A stretch of DNA of 64,000 bases from Microbispora oryzae (GCF_017896165.1 NZ_JAFCNB010000002.1:248001-312000), one strand, 5' to 3'; counted from the stretch's first letter, positions 24,005 to 32,651 are shown. Notes: a model not told the origin generated them from the letters alone. A program made the numbers and translations.

Positions 24005-24847
24005 GTGGGCAGGATAAGAGATCCACTACCGGGCCGTTACCCCGCGGACTCCGGCGAGGTGGAGCTCCTGCGCGACCTCGACCGCCAGGACGGGTGGATG
24101 CTGCTGATGGACGGGGTGCCGCAGTCGTACGTCGACCTGGAAGACCCGGCCTACCTCGACTTCCCCTACATGCAGCTGATGGCCGAGGTGATCGACTGCC
24201 TGCCGGAGGGGCCGCTGGACGCCGTCCACGTGGGTGGCGGGGCCTGCACCCTCCCCCGCTACATCTCGGCCGTCCGGCCGGGCTCCCGGCACCTCGTGAT
24301 CGAGCCCGACGCGGGACTCGTCCAGGTAGTGCGCGAGCAGCTCCGGCTGAAGTCGGTCCCGCGCCTCAAGGTCCGCGTCACCGATGGGCGCGCCGGCGTG
24401 GGCGCCCTCCCCGACGCCTCGGCCGACCTGCTCGTGGTCGACGCCTTCGTCGGAGCGACGATGCCGGTCGAACTGGCCACCCTCACGTTCATGGCGGACG
24501 TCGCCCGGGTGCTGCGGCCCACCGGGACCGTGCTCGTCAACGTGGCGGACGGCAAGGGCCTGGCGTTCGTCAAGCGGGTGGCCGCGACGGTCGCCGCGAC
24601 GTTCCGCCACGCGGCGCTACTCGCCGAGCCCGGCATCCTGCGCGGACGCAGGTTCGGCAACCTGATCCTGACGGCCTCGGCGACTGAGCTGCCGGTCGGG
24701 CCGCTCACCAGGAAGGCCGCCGGAGGGCTCGCCCAGGCGAGATGCGTGGCGGAAGACGACCTGACCCGCCTCATCGCGGGCGCCGCCCCCATCGCCGACG
24801 GCGACGCGGTGCTCACTCCGGTTCCGCCGCCCGCGCTGTTCGAGTGA
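24005..24847 (+). CDS. Spermidine synthase-like methyltransferase-fold protein
   Basis: A 280-residue protein with the Rossmann fold of polyamine aminopropyltransferases (DAVHVGGGACTLPRYISAVR, HLVIEPDAGLVQVVRE, LLVVDAFVGATMPVEL). In true spermidine synthases the glycine loop reads GGGDG and a later Asp binds the amine. Here G-G-G-A-C replaces it, so aminopropyl transfer is uncertain. Actinobacterial relatives are often annotated as fused or spermidine-synthase-like proteins without proven activity. GTG 24005 follows an AAGGGAG ribosome site. It overlaps the TetR gene by 35 bp at the 3' ends. Confidence 0.75.
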   Translation: MGRIRDPLPGRYPADSGEVELLRDLDRQDGWMLLMDGVPQSYVDLEDPAYLDFPYMQLMAEVIDCLPEGPLDAVHVGGGACTLPRYISAVRPGSRHLVIEPDAGLVQVVREQLRLKSVPRLKVRVTDGRAGVGALPDASADLLVVDAFVGATMPVELATLTFMADVARVLRPTGTVLVNVADGKGLAFVKRVAATVAATFRHAALLAEPGILRGRRFGNLILTASATELPVGPLTRKAAGGLAQARCVAEDDLTRLIAGAAPIADGDAVLTPVPPPALFE

Positions 24848-25592
24848 CCCCCCGGCCGCCGAACCCATTGGAGACACCCGCCTCACCCGACACACCTGCC
24901 GCACCCGACGCACCCGACGCACCCGATGCACCCGATGCACCCGATGCACCCGATGCACCCGACGCACCCGACGCACCCGACGCACCAGTGAGGGTGCGCA
25001 GCGTCAGCTCCGCGATGGCGTTCTCCAGCGGGCCGGGGTCTGCGGCGAGAGCCTCGCGGAAGGCCCGCCCCTCCATCAGGGAGAGGATCCACCAGGCGGC
25101 GGCGTCCGGGTCGATATCGGCGTTCACGTCACCCTCGGCCTGCCCCCTGCGGAACAGTCCGGCGAGCAGGTCCGCGACGATCCGCACGGCTCGGCGGGCG
25201 GCGCCGGATATCTCCGGCTCGCCGGAGAGCGCGACTGCGTCGGCGAACAGCATTCCGAGCGAGCCCGGACTGTGCAGCCGCTCAACATGGCCGGGCGACA
25301 GCAGATCGGCTATCAGCGCCGACACCGATTCCGTACGGTCCGCCATCGCGGCCAGTTCGTCGGCGGCCAGCCGGGTGGCCCGGTCGAGCACCGCGGAGAA
25401 CAGCGCCGCCTTCGACCCGAAGTTCTGAAAGATCACCGGTTCGCTCACGCCGAGCCGCGCGGCCACCTCCGAGGCCTTCCCCGCCCGGTAGCCGACCTCG
25501 GCGAACACCTCGGTCGCCGCGACCAGGATCGACTCCCGCCGGTCCTCAGGACGCATACGGGTACGCCGCCGGGCGGCCGGGACTTCGTTCAC
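24813..25592 (-). CDS. TetR-family transcriptional regulator
   Basis: A 259-residue regulator. The helix-turn-helix lies at about residues 20-65 (ILVAATEVFAEVGYRAGKAS, VAARLGVSEPVIFQNFGSKA). A ligand-binding helical domain follows to about residue 205. The C-terminus is a long GAS repeat encoded by 9-bp units, not seen in typical TetR proteins and probably disordered. The gene is divergent from a methyltransferase, with two tandem 22-bp palindromic operators in the 84-bp gap. Repression of both genes is the expected arrangement. Confidence 0.9.
   Translation of the reverse strand: MNEVPAARRRTRMRPEDRRESILVAATEVFAEVGYRAGKASEVAARLGVSEPVIFQNFGSKAALFSAVLDRATRLAADELAAMADRTESVSALIADLLSPGHVERLHSPGSLGMLFADAVALSGEPEISGAARRAVRIVADLLAGLFRRGQAEGDVNADIDPDAAAWWILSLMEGRAFREALAADPGPLENAIAELTLRTLTGASGASGASGASGASGASGASGASGASGAAGVSGEAGVSNGFGGRGVTRTARAAEPE
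24901..24981 (-). repeat. 9-bp in-frame tandem repeat (9 copies)
   Basis: Nine copies of GCACCCGAC/GCACCCGAT encode the Gly-Ala-Ser run at the C-terminus of the TetR regulator. C/T differences divide the array into three blocks. Confidence 0.95.
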
Positions 25593-25618
25593 CCCCGCAT
25601 CCTATGACCCTTGCCGAT

Positions 25619-25666
25619 TAACTTAGTCGCCGCTAAGTTATGGGTAACTTAGCGGCAACTAAGTAA
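25619..25666. promoter_or_regulatory. Two tandem TetR-type operators
   Basis: Operator 1 (25619-25640) is TAACTTAG-6 nt-CTAAGTTA. Operator 2 (25645-25666) has the same half-sites with one change in the right arm. They are offset by 26 bp. The segment 25629-25656 is also a perfect 12-bp-arm inverted repeat with a 4-nt spacer. The AT-rich block stands out from its surroundings and ends right at the ribosome site of the methyltransferase gene. Confidence 0.75.
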
Positions 25667-25676
25667 GGAGTGCGTT

Positions 25677-26381
25677 GTGAATCTCGCACGGCTACTGCAC
25701 GACCGGCATACGCACGCGCCCCACGGAGACCATCCCGATCACGGCGGCACGATCGACTACCCCCGGGCGTACGAGGTGGTCGCGGCGCTCGCCTTCGCCG
25801 GCAGGCGCCGATGGGTGTACCGGGAACTGGCCGCGCTCTCCGGTGCGCGTCCAGACGACCAGGTGCTCGACATCGGCTGCGGCACCGGCTATCTCACCCG
25901 CGCCCTCGCGGCCAGAGTCGGCCCGCACGGCCGGGTCACGGGGCTCGACGCCTCCCGGCCCATGGTCGAGTACGCCCGACGGCGTGGGCCGTCGTCCTGC
26001 TCCTACGTCGTGGGCGAGGCGCAGGCCATGTCATCGGCCATGTCATCAGCCATGTCATCAGCCACGGCATTCGACGACGGCTCGTTCGACGTGGTGGCCT
26101 CCAGCTACGCCATCCACCACATCCCGGTGGCGGCGCGGGCCACCGCCCTGGAGCAGGCCCACCGCGTGCTGCGGCCGGAAGGTCGCCTGTTGATCGCCGA
26201 GTATCGGCCGCCGGCGAGCTGGGCCGGGCAACGACTTGTGGGAGCCTTGACGGGGCCCGCGATGGCCCACCTCGACATCGGCAATCTCGCCGAACTGATC
26301 GAGGACGCCGGGTTCGCCATCGAGTCGACCGGCGACCTGTGGCCACTGACCCGCTACGTGACAGCGATCCGCCCGGATTAG
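25677..26381 (+). CDS. Class I SAM-dependent methyltransferase
   Basis: The protein has 234 residues. The SAM motif I is VLDIGCGTGYLTRALA (about residues 62-77), motif II includes TGLDASRPMV, and the post-motif region reads FDVVASSYAIHHIPV and LRPEGRLLIAEY. This is the UbiE-type small-molecule methyltransferase fold. GTG 25677 has an AAGGAG ribosome site. A small MSSA repeat is encoded by 12-bp units. Its position behind two TetR operators makes it the probable target of the neighbouring regulator; a detoxification or tailoring role is inference. Confidence 0.85.
   Translation: MNLARLLHDRHTHAPHGDHPDHGGTIDYPRAYEVVAALAFAGRRRWVYRELAALSGARPDDQVLDIGCGTGYLTRALAARVGPHGRVTGLDASRPMVEYARRRGPSSCSYVVGEAQAMSSAMSSAMSSATAFDDGSFDVVASSYAIHHIPVAARATALEQAHRVLRPEGRLLIAEYRPPASWAGQRLVGALTGPAMAHLDIGNLAELIEDAGFAIESTGDLWPLTRYVTAIRPD
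26025..26060 (+). repeat. 12-bp in-frame tandem repeat (3 copies)
   Basis: GCCATGTCATCA repeated three times encodes AMSS repeats in the methyltransferase. Confidence 0.85.
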
Positions 26382-26706
26382 CCGCGATCAGCCGCGATCA
26401 ACCGGGGCCCGATCAAGCATCCCCCGATGAAGCACAGCTGGATCAACCGCGGCTCAGTCCCGAGCGGATGCGGGAGCGCGCGTGCGGCCGCCGCGGGGGC
26501 GCGGGGGCGCGGCCGCCGCACAGGTGCAGTCGACGCGGGGGTGCAGTCGACGCGGGGGTGCAGTCGACGCGGGGGGTGGCCGCCGCACAGGTGCAGTCGA
26601 CGCGGGGGCGTGGCTGGCGCCCAGGTGCGGCCGGTGCGCGAATACAGGGCACGGGCGGACACGCAAGCGTGCACCCGTGTGGGCGGCAGCCCCTGCGGGG
26701 GTTGTG
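26382..26706. other. 325-bp intergenic region between convergent genes
   Basis: There is no supportable gene. The first part holds short repeats (GCCGCGATCA twice, GATCAAC). The centre holds the 17-bp array listed separately. No clear hairpin terminator is seen apart from short GC-rich stems. Confidence 0.6.
26524..26607. repeat. 17-bp intergenic tandem repeat (3 copies plus 1 displaced)
   Basis: Units of GTGCAGTCGACGCGGGG begin at 26524, 26541 and 26558, with a fourth at 26591 after an interrupting GTGGCCGCCGCACAG, which itself also occurs just before the array. Confidence 0.85.
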
Positions 26707-28608
26707 TCAACCGTCCGGATCCTCCCGGGATATTGCGCGTTCGTACCTGCGGCGGGCGGGATGGTAGAGGAGGGTCCAGGTGTCGTCGGGGTTGCGGCGG
26801 GCGGTGTAGCGGTCAGGGTGGGCGAATTTGTCGCGGTTGTGGAAGGTGCAGGCGGGGGCCAGCAGGTCGAGGTTGGTGACGCCGTCGTCGATCCAGCCGT
26901 GGACGTGGTCGACTTCGGCCATGTCGGCCGGGATCGGGCAGCCCTGGCAGTAGCAGGTGGCGTACTGCGCCAGCAGTGCCTTCCTCTGGGCCGGGGTCGC
27001 CAGCCGCACCGAGCGACCCATGTCCAGCACCTGGCCTTTGGCGTCCATCACCATCCGGGTCAACCGTGAGGTCCGCGCCAGCCGGTGAACGTCACTGACC
27101 GGCAGCAGCTGCCCGGTCGCGACCAGCAAACCGGGAGCCAACCGGTCCGGGGCATGCCCACACGTCCGGCACGCGTCAGCCCGCGCTCCGGCCGCCTCCG
27201 CCTCCACCCGCGCCTCCACCCGCGCCTCCGCGCCTGCGCCAGCGTCTGTGCCTGCCCCGCCCCCGAGACCCGTGCCGCCGTCGGGCCGCGTGGCATCGTC
27301 AGAGCCCTCGCCATGGTCGGGCTCCGCGGCATCGTCGGGGCCGGCCTCGCCGGGACCCGCCCGCTCGGGATCGACCTCGGGTGGACCATCCGTTCCGGCC
27401 GGCGGGGCGCCCTGTGCGCCGGTAGGGGCGAGGATGTCGTCGGGCAGGGATTCGACCCGGACCTGGACGATGAGTTCGGTGGAGACCTTCTCGCTCAGCA
27501 GTGCGGCGAAGGCGTCGGCCTGGCGGACGCGTAGCGGCCGATCGTCGTCTCTGTCTTTGGGGCGGGCGTAGGAGGTCAGGAACGACCGCAGCCGCGCCGC
27601 CGCCTCCCGCGGTAGGCGGAACTCGCCTTCCACCCCGCCGGTGCTGGACGGGCGGACCAGCAGGAACCGGGAGGCGTAATCGTCCTCGCACTCCGTGACC
27701 AAGGTGCCGGGATCCAGGAGTTCGCGTAGGTAGCGGCCGGCCTTGGCGACTTCCGCGCAGGACGCGCTGCCGGACAACTGCACCAGGATCGGCTCGGCTT
27801 CCGTCGCCTGCTTGTCGGTCAACTTGGCCGTCACCGACGTGATCACATCCACAGCTCCGCCGGACAGGGAACCGGCCCCGTAACGCTCCTCCACCAGAGG
27901 GAGGCGTGCCACCTCTGTGGCGAGCCGCAGCCATCGCGACGCCTGCGCCCCGGTCATCCCCGGACCACGCCGCACCACCCACGGCGCCCCCGGCACTCCC
28001 GATACGTCCGGCTCGTCCGGTGGCCCTGCGCCGGTCTCCGCCTCGCTCGACACAGACATGCCGGACACAGACATGCCGGACACAGACGCGTCCGGTGCGG
28101 GAGTGTCCAGCCCAGACGCGGCCGGACTGGGTGGGGCTGTGCTCGGTCTGTCGGAGCGGAGCCACGAAGCGGTGGAGGCATGCCCCTGAGACTTCGCCTC
28201 ACCCGTGACATCCACCCGACGCAACCGGCCCGCCACCAGCGCACCCATCACATCCATCGCCTGAATCAGCGTCTCCGCCTCGCGAAAACACACCGCCGCA
28301 CTGTCCGGCACACCCGCACGCGCCATCCCCGCGACCAAACCCAACACCGCATCCGCCACATCACCGGCCGCGACGTCATCGGCCGCGGCACCCGCCGCCC
28401 GCCACGCTCCCGGACCCACACTGGTCTGGTCACCCCCGCTCGGGCCACGGCCATCCGGATCGGTCCCGCGCGAATCTCCCGCGGGCCGCACTGACGGCCG
28501 TCCCTGCGAGGGGACGCGAGGATCCAGGCACGTGCCCTCAAACACCGGCGGAACCGACCGCGCGGAAACGTCCCAGCCGTCGACAGCAGGATCAGGGAAC
28601 GCCGACAT
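26707..28608 (-). CDS. DUF222/13E12-type HNH endonuclease family protein
   Basis: A 633-residue protein with the DUF222 region (about residues 85-370, including VVRRGPGMTGAQASRWLRLA) and a C-terminal HNH domain. The latter has paired cysteines and the His-Asn-His signature (CYCQGCPIPADMAEVDHVHG, then NLDLLAPACTFHNRDKFAHP). Two low-complexity insertions, near 160-200 and 400-470, carry Ala/Gly/Glu and SGM repeats. These proteins are multi-copy in mycobacteria and relatives, where the 13E12 repeat family was named. Their role is not settled. A 14-bp palindrome lies 28 bp before the start. Confidence 0.85.
   Translation of the reverse strand: MSAFPDPAVDGWDVSARSVPPVFEGTCLDPRVPSQGRPSVRPAGDSRGTDPDGRGPSGGDQTSVGPGAWRAAGAAADDVAAGDVADAVLGLVAGMARAGVPDSAAVCFREAETLIQAMDVMGALVAGRLRRVDVTGEAKSQGHASTASWLRSDRPSTAPPSPAASGLDTPAPDASVSGMSVSGMSVSSEAETGAGPPDEPDVSGVPGAPWVVRRGPGMTGAQASRWLRLATEVARLPLVEERYGAGSLSGGAVDVITSVTAKLTDKQATEAEPILVQLSGSASCAEVAKAGRYLRELLDPGTLVTECEDDYASRFLLVRPSSTGGVEGEFRLPREAAARLRSFLTSYARPKDRDDDRPLRVRQADAFAALLSEKVSTELIVQVRVESLPDDILAPTGAQGAPPAGTDGPPEVDPERAGPGEAGPDDAAEPDHGEGSDDATRPDGGTGLGGGAGTDAGAGAEARVEARVEAEAAGARADACRTCGHAPDRLAPGLLVATGQLLPVSDVHRLARTSRLTRMVMDAKGQVLDMGRSVRLATPAQRKALLAQYATCYCQGCPIPADMAEVDHVHGWIDDGVTNLDLLAPACTFHNRDKFAHPDRYTARRNPDDTWTLLYHPARRRYERAISREDPDG
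28049..28090 (-). repeat. 15-bp in-frame tandem repeat (2-3 copies)
   Basis: GACACAGACATGCCG occurs twice in tandem followed by a degenerate copy, encoding SVSGM repeats in the HNH protein. Confidence 0.8.
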
Positions 28609-28635
28609 TGAGACACCTCCTCCCCCACCATCAGC

Positions 28636-28649
28636 CCGTTACGTAACGG
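28636..28649. promoter_or_regulatory. Palindrome in the HNH gene upstream region
   Basis: CCGTTACGTAACGG is a perfect 14-bp palindrome 28 bp upstream of the HNH gene start, followed by a partial repeat of its core (GAACGTAAT). It may be an operator. Confidence 0.4.
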
Positions 28650-28845
28650 CAACACTACCGAACGTAATCAGAAAACCGCAAGCCTGTTCGAAAATGTGTG
28701 GAGGGCCGTGCGCCCGCGTTCCGCGCCGCGCAGAACAGGCACCGCGCAGGACAGGCACCGCGCGAAACAGGCGCTGCAGAGAACAGACACCAGGGAACAG
28801 ACGCCGGAGACAGGCTCCGGCGCTCCGGCGAGACAGTCCGAGCGC

Positions 28846-29112
28846 TCAGAGTGTCTGGGTCTGGTGGTCGGCGACGATCGCGTCGATGCGAGCGGCGAGC
28901 CGGTAGTCGAGCTCGGTGAGCCCTCCTGCGTCGTGGGTGGTCAGCGCCAGATGCAGGGTCCGCCACCGGATGTCGATGTCCGGGTGGTGGTTAAGCGCCT
29001 CGGCCTGCTCGGCGATCTCGTTCACGATCGCGATCGCCGTACGGAAGTCGGCGGCGACCACGGTCCTGCGGATGGTGTCGCCGTCACGGCGCCAGTCTGG
29101 AGCGTCGTACAT
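28846..29112 (-). CDS. 4a-hydroxytetrahydrobiopterin dehydratase (PCD/DCoH family)
   Basis: An 88-residue protein of the usual size for the family. It has the conserved stretch EALNHHPDIDIRWRTLHLAL followed by TTHDAGGLTELD; the His-His-Pro and later His form the dehydration site. The enzyme recycles pterin-4a-carbinolamine, and related proteins act in molybdopterin or folate-like metabolism. No phenylalanine hydroxylase is nearby. It is divergent from the class II aldolase gene with 61 bp between. The region between its stop and the HNH gene (28609-28845) holds only imperfect 13-15 bp repeats of the form CAGGCACCGCGC. Confidence 0.9.
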   Translation of the reverse strand: MYDAPDWRRDGDTIRRTVVAADFRTAIAIVNEIAEQAEALNHHPDIDIRWRTLHLALTTHDAGGLTELDYRLAARIDAIVADHQTQTL

Positions 29113-29173
29113 GTCACCAGGACATCACGAATCACACCGGGCGGCCACTGGGCGGATTGTGTAGATTCGCCGC

Positions 29174-29791
29174 GTGGAGGAGCTACGGCGGGAGCTGTGC
29201 GAATACGGCGGGCGGGCAGCCGCCCTTGGACTGGTCATCGGCACGTCCGGGAACCTCAGCGCCAGGGACGGCGATCTGGTGGCGGTCACCCCGTCGGGGG
29301 TGGCGCTGGACCGGCTGCGGCCCGAGGACTGCCCGATCGTGGGCCTTGACGGCCGGGTGGTGGACGGCGGCCTCAAGCCGTCCTCCGAGACGCCGATGCA
29401 TCTGGCGCTGTACGCGTCGACCGGGGCGCGGGCCATCGTGCACACGCACTCGATCTTCGCGACCGTGGTCGCCACCACGAAGACCGAGCTTCCGCCGATT
29501 CACTACAACGCCCTGCTGCTGGGCGGAACCGTACGGGTCGCCCCTTACGCGACGTACGGGACGCCGGAGCTCGCGGAGAACGTCAGGCTGGCCCTGGAAG
29601 GCCGCCAGGCCGCCCTGATGGCCTCCCACGGCGGGGTGACCATCGGGGCGACGCTGGAGCAGGCCTTCGAGGCGACCCGCCTGCTGGAGTGGCTGTGCGA
29701 GGTCTACGTGCGCGCGCTGGGCGTGGGCAGCCCTCACGTCCTGACCGAGGAGCAGCTCGTCGCCGTCATCGAGCGGGCGCTCAGCCCGTGA
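29174..29791 (+). CDS. Class II aldolase/adducin family protein
   Basis: A 205-residue protein. The glycine loop GTSGNLSAR (about 23-31) binds phosphate. The catalytic Glu is in SSETPMHLALY, and zinc ligands are HTHS and a later His in MASHGGVTI. This is the fold of L-fuculose-1-phosphate aldolase and ribulose-5-phosphate 4-epimerase. Which sugar phosphate is cleaved cannot be told. GTG 29174 is the start. Its stop overlaps the end of the convergent DUF885 gene by 11 bp. Confidence 0.85.
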   Translation: MEELRRELCEYGGRAAALGLVIGTSGNLSARDGDLVAVTPSGVALDRLRPEDCPIVGLDGRVVDGGLKPSSETPMHLALYASTGARAIVHTHSIFATVVATTKTELPPIHYNALLLGGTVRVAPYATYGTPELAENVRLALEGRQAALMASHGGVTIGATLEQAFEATRLLEWLCEVYVRALGVGSPHVLTEEQLVAVIERALSP

Positions 29792-31355
29792 CCGCCTTGC
29801 GGGCCAGGCCCAGCGGAAGCCCGCCCGACCCGGCGATCGTGTCGTGGAACGTCCGCAGGTCGCCGTCGTAGTCGTCGCGGATGCGCTCGATCTCCAGCCC
29901 GCCCGTGAGGTAGGAGGGGGCCTGGGTGGGCCAGGCGCAGTAGCGGCTCACCTCGCCCGCTGCCGTGCCTGGCGACAGCGACGCCTTGGTCGTCATGAAC
30001 GTCTCCGCCTCCTCGATCGACATGTCGCCGCAGTGCAGGGCGGTGTCGACCACGATCCTGGCGGCTCGCCAGATCCGGCAGTCGAGGTGGGCGAGCTCGG
30101 TCTGCGGGGTGTCGAAGTATCCCTGTTCCTGCATCAGTTTCTCGACGTAGAGCGCCCAGCCCTCGACGAAGTACGGCGTACGGAAGATCTTCCGCGCCCG
30201 CCGGTCGTTGCCGGCCATCCACGACAGGTGCCAGTGGTGGCCGGGGTAGGCCTCGTGGACGGAGATCGACGGCATCTGCGCCCGGGAGTTCGTGCGCAGC
30301 CGCTGGCGCACCTGCTCCTCGGTGAACCCGGCCGGGGTGAACGGCACGAAGAAGACGCCGGTCCTCGACGGCGTGAGCGGCGGCGGGGTGAGGTAGCTCG
30401 CCACGGCGAGGATGGGCCGCTGGAACTCCGGCGACGGCTGGACCAGGCACTCCTCCCCCTCGGGGAAGGTCACCAGGCCGCGCTCGGCGACGAAGTCGCG
30501 GGCCCGCTTGGTCTCGGCCTCGTACTCCTCGCGCATGGCCTCCGGCGTCGGCGGGTGGTCGTCCATGAGGGACTCCATGGCGGCCCGCCAGTCGCCGGAG
30601 CCGAGCCGGGCCGCGACCTCGCGCATCCGGGCATCGAGTTCGTCCCAGGCCCCAAGGCCCTTCTCGTGCAGTTCCGCCGCGCCGTATCCGAGCATCTCCC
30701 GCTCGCGCAGCAGAGTGGAGTAGAGCTCCTCGCCCATGCGCCAGGTGCCGTGCGCCTCGAATCCGTCCAGGAATCCGACCAGTTCGTCGAACGCGTCGGC
30801 CGCCGGCGCGGCCGCCTCGGCGAGCCGCGCCCGCAGGCCGGGGTCGGCCACCTCGGCGGGCAGGGTCACGGTCAGGAAGTTCCTCGCCGTACGGGCCTGG
30901 TCGAGGCCCCGCCGGACGAGCAGGGCGGCCGCGAGGTCGGGATCGAGGTTCTTGCGGCAGGCGGCGAGCACTCCGGGCACCTCGCCGAGCCGGGCGCAGG
31001 CGGCCTCCACCAGCTCCGCCTCGGGCTTGAGCCGCTGCTGGAACGGCGTGAACATCGAGCCGAAGATCGCACCGAGGTACGGCGCGGGATCACGCCGCCA
31101 CTCGGGCCAGCGGGCCTCGGCGAGCGCTCCCCGCAGATGGGAGACGACGAGGTCGCGGTCGATCTCGTCGTCCGGCGTGGCGGGGGTCTCCGCCGACAGC
31201 CGCTCCAGCCAGTCCCGCTCCGCGCGCTCGCGCGCGAGGTAGGCGGCCTCGCTGAAGTCGCCAAGGGTCCGGTCGTATCCGTCCGCGCCCAGAAGCGCCG
31301 CCCTGATCGGGTTCTCCGACAGGTACCAGTCCAGGAACTCCTCCACCAGCGTCAT
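29781..31355 (-). CDS. DUF885 family protein (zinc-metallopeptidase-like)
   Basis: A 524-residue, mainly helical protein. The metal signature is HEAYPGHHWHL (about residue 365), an HExxxH-like arrangement characteristic of DUF885, with a downstream GWALYVEKL that supplies a Glu. Family members are predicted carboxypeptidase-like hydrolases; the substrate is unknown. There is no signal peptide, so it is cytosolic. ATG 31355 (MTLVEEFLDWYL) is the start, and it is divergent from the DUF4032 gene with 57 bp between. Confidence 0.85.
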   Translation of the reverse strand: MTLVEEFLDWYLSENPIRAALLGADGYDRTLGDFSEAAYLARERAERDWLERLSAETPATPDDEIDRDLVVSHLRGALAEARWPEWRRDPAPYLGAIFGSMFTPFQQRLKPEAELVEAACARLGEVPGVLAACRKNLDPDLAAALLVRRGLDQARTARNFLTVTLPAEVADPGLRARLAEAAAPAADAFDELVGFLDGFEAHGTWRMGEELYSTLLREREMLGYGAAELHEKGLGAWDELDARMREVAARLGSGDWRAAMESLMDDHPPTPEAMREEYEAETKRARDFVAERGLVTFPEGEECLVQPSPEFQRPILAVASYLTPPPLTPSRTGVFFVPFTPAGFTEEQVRQRLRTNSRAQMPSISVHEAYPGHHWHLSWMAGNDRRARKIFRTPYFVEGWALYVEKLMQEQGYFDTPQTELAHLDCRIWRAARIVVDTALHCGDMSIEEAETFMTTKASLSPGTAAGEVSRYCAWPTQAPSYLTGGLEIERIRDDYDGDLRTFHDTIAGSGGLPLGLARKAVTG

Positions 31356-31412
31356 AGCGCCAGACTCTATCCACGACACTGGGTGGTGAAGACCCCGAAA
31401 AAGGAGCAATTG

Positions 31413-32651
31413 GTGCCCCTGCAGATAACCGGCGCGCCGAGCGACCCGGACCTGATCCGGTTGCCCTGGGACGTCCCCCTCGAAAACTGGCCCGTCCACC
31501 ATCTCGTGACGCTGCCCCGCGGCATCTCCCGCCACGTCGTGCGGTTCGCCCGGCTGTCGGGCCGCGTCTACGCGATCAAGGAGATCAGCGAGCGGTACGC
31601 CAAGCGGGAGTACAAGCTGCTGTGGGATCTGGCCCGGCTGGACGCGCCGGCCGTCGAGCCGGTCGCCGTCGTCACCGGGCGGACCACCCCGGACGGCGCC
31701 GAGCTGGACTCCGCCCTGATCACGCGGCACCTGCAGTTCTCGCTTCCCTACCGCGCCGTGCTCTCCGGGTCGGTCCGGCCCGACACGCTGACCCGCCTGC
31801 TGGACGCCCTCGCGGTCCTGCTCGTACGGCTCCACCTGAACGGCTTCTACTGGGGCGACTGCTCGCTGTCCAACACGCTGTTCCGGCGCGACGCCGGGGC
31901 CTTCGCGGCCTACCTGGTGGACGCGGAAACCGGCGAGCTCCACCCGGCGATCAGCGAGGGCCAGCGGACGCACGACATCGACGTCGCGCACATCAACATC
32001 TACGGCGAGATGCTCGACCTGGAGGCCGGCGGCCTGCTGCACCCGACGATCGACCCGCTGGCCTTCTCCGAGCAGTTGGTCGAGCGCTACACCCGGCTGT
32101 GGGACGAGCTCACCCAGGACGAGATCATCGAGGAGGTCGACTGGCACCGGGTCGACCAGCGGATCCGGCGGCTCAACTCGCTCGGCTTCGACGTGGCCGA
32201 GATGATGATCCGCCGCAAGGCGGGCACGTCACGGCTCATCGTCAGGCCCAAGGTGGTCGACGCGGGACACCATCAGCGCCGGCTGCTCCGCCTGACGGGT
32301 CTCGACGTGGAGGAGAACCAGGCCAGGCGGCTGCTCAACGACCTCGACTCCTACCGGGTGTCCATGGGCCTGCGGCACGAGGACGAGGCCATCGTGGCCC
32401 ACCGATGGCTGGCCGAGGTGTTCCACCGGGTCGTCGACGCGATCCCGGCCGACCTGCGGCGCAAGCTGGAGCCGGCCCAGCTCTTCCACGAGGTGCTCGA
32501 CCACCGCTGGTACATGTCCGAGGCGGCGGGCAAGGACGTGGGGCTGGAGGCGGCGGTGCAGTCGTACATCGACAACGTCCTGGTGCACAAGCCGGACGAG
32601 AAGGCCGTCATCACGGTCAGCGAGCCGCTGCCCGACCCGCTGTCTCCCTGA
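31413..32651 (+). CDS. DUF4032 protein with kinase-like fold
   Basis: A 412-residue protein. The N-terminal half resembles lipopolysaccharide-kinase-type folds: VYAIKEISERYAKREYKLL supplies a Lys and Glu, and FYWGDCSLSNTLF near residue 150 followed by YLVDAETGE matches the catalytic and metal-binding loops (Asp-x4-Asn ... Asp). The C-terminal half is DUF4032. The family is conserved in actinobacteria, with no assigned substrate. GTG 31413 is supported by AAGGAG seven bases upstream. Whether phosphotransfer occurs is inference from the retained catalytic residues. Confidence 0.8.
   Translation: MPLQITGAPSDPDLIRLPWDVPLENWPVHHLVTLPRGISRHVVRFARLSGRVYAIKEISERYAKREYKLLWDLARLDAPAVEPVAVVTGRTTPDGAELDSALITRHLQFSLPYRAVLSGSVRPDTLTRLLDALAVLLVRLHLNGFYWGDCSLSNTLFRRDAGAFAAYLVDAETGELHPAISEGQRTHDIDVAHINIYGEMLDLEAGGLLHPTIDPLAFSEQLVERYTRLWDELTQDEIIEEVDWHRVDQRIRRLNSLGFDVAEMMIRRKAGTSRLIVRPKVVDAGHHQRRLLRLTGLDVEENQARRLLNDLDSYRVSMGLRHEDEAIVAHRWLAEVFHRVVDAIPADLRRKLEPAQLFHEVLDHRWYMSEAAGKDVGLEAAVQSYIDNVLVHKPDEKAVITVSEPLPDPLSP

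Noticed and set aside
26524..26607. CRISPR-like repeat array
   Set aside because: The units are 17 bp and directly adjacent with no spacers, and there are no cas genes in the window.
26707..28608. HNH protein as homing endonuclease or mobile intron
   Set aside because: It lies outside any intron or intein, has the DUF222 region of the chromosomal 13E12 family, and no terminal repeats or target duplications are seen.
29844..32651. Very long open frame (over 900 codons) running into the DUF4032 gene
   Set aside because: The first half is antisense to the DUF885 gene, with a composition of a shadow frame. The DUF4032 protein starts at 31413 with its own ribosome site.
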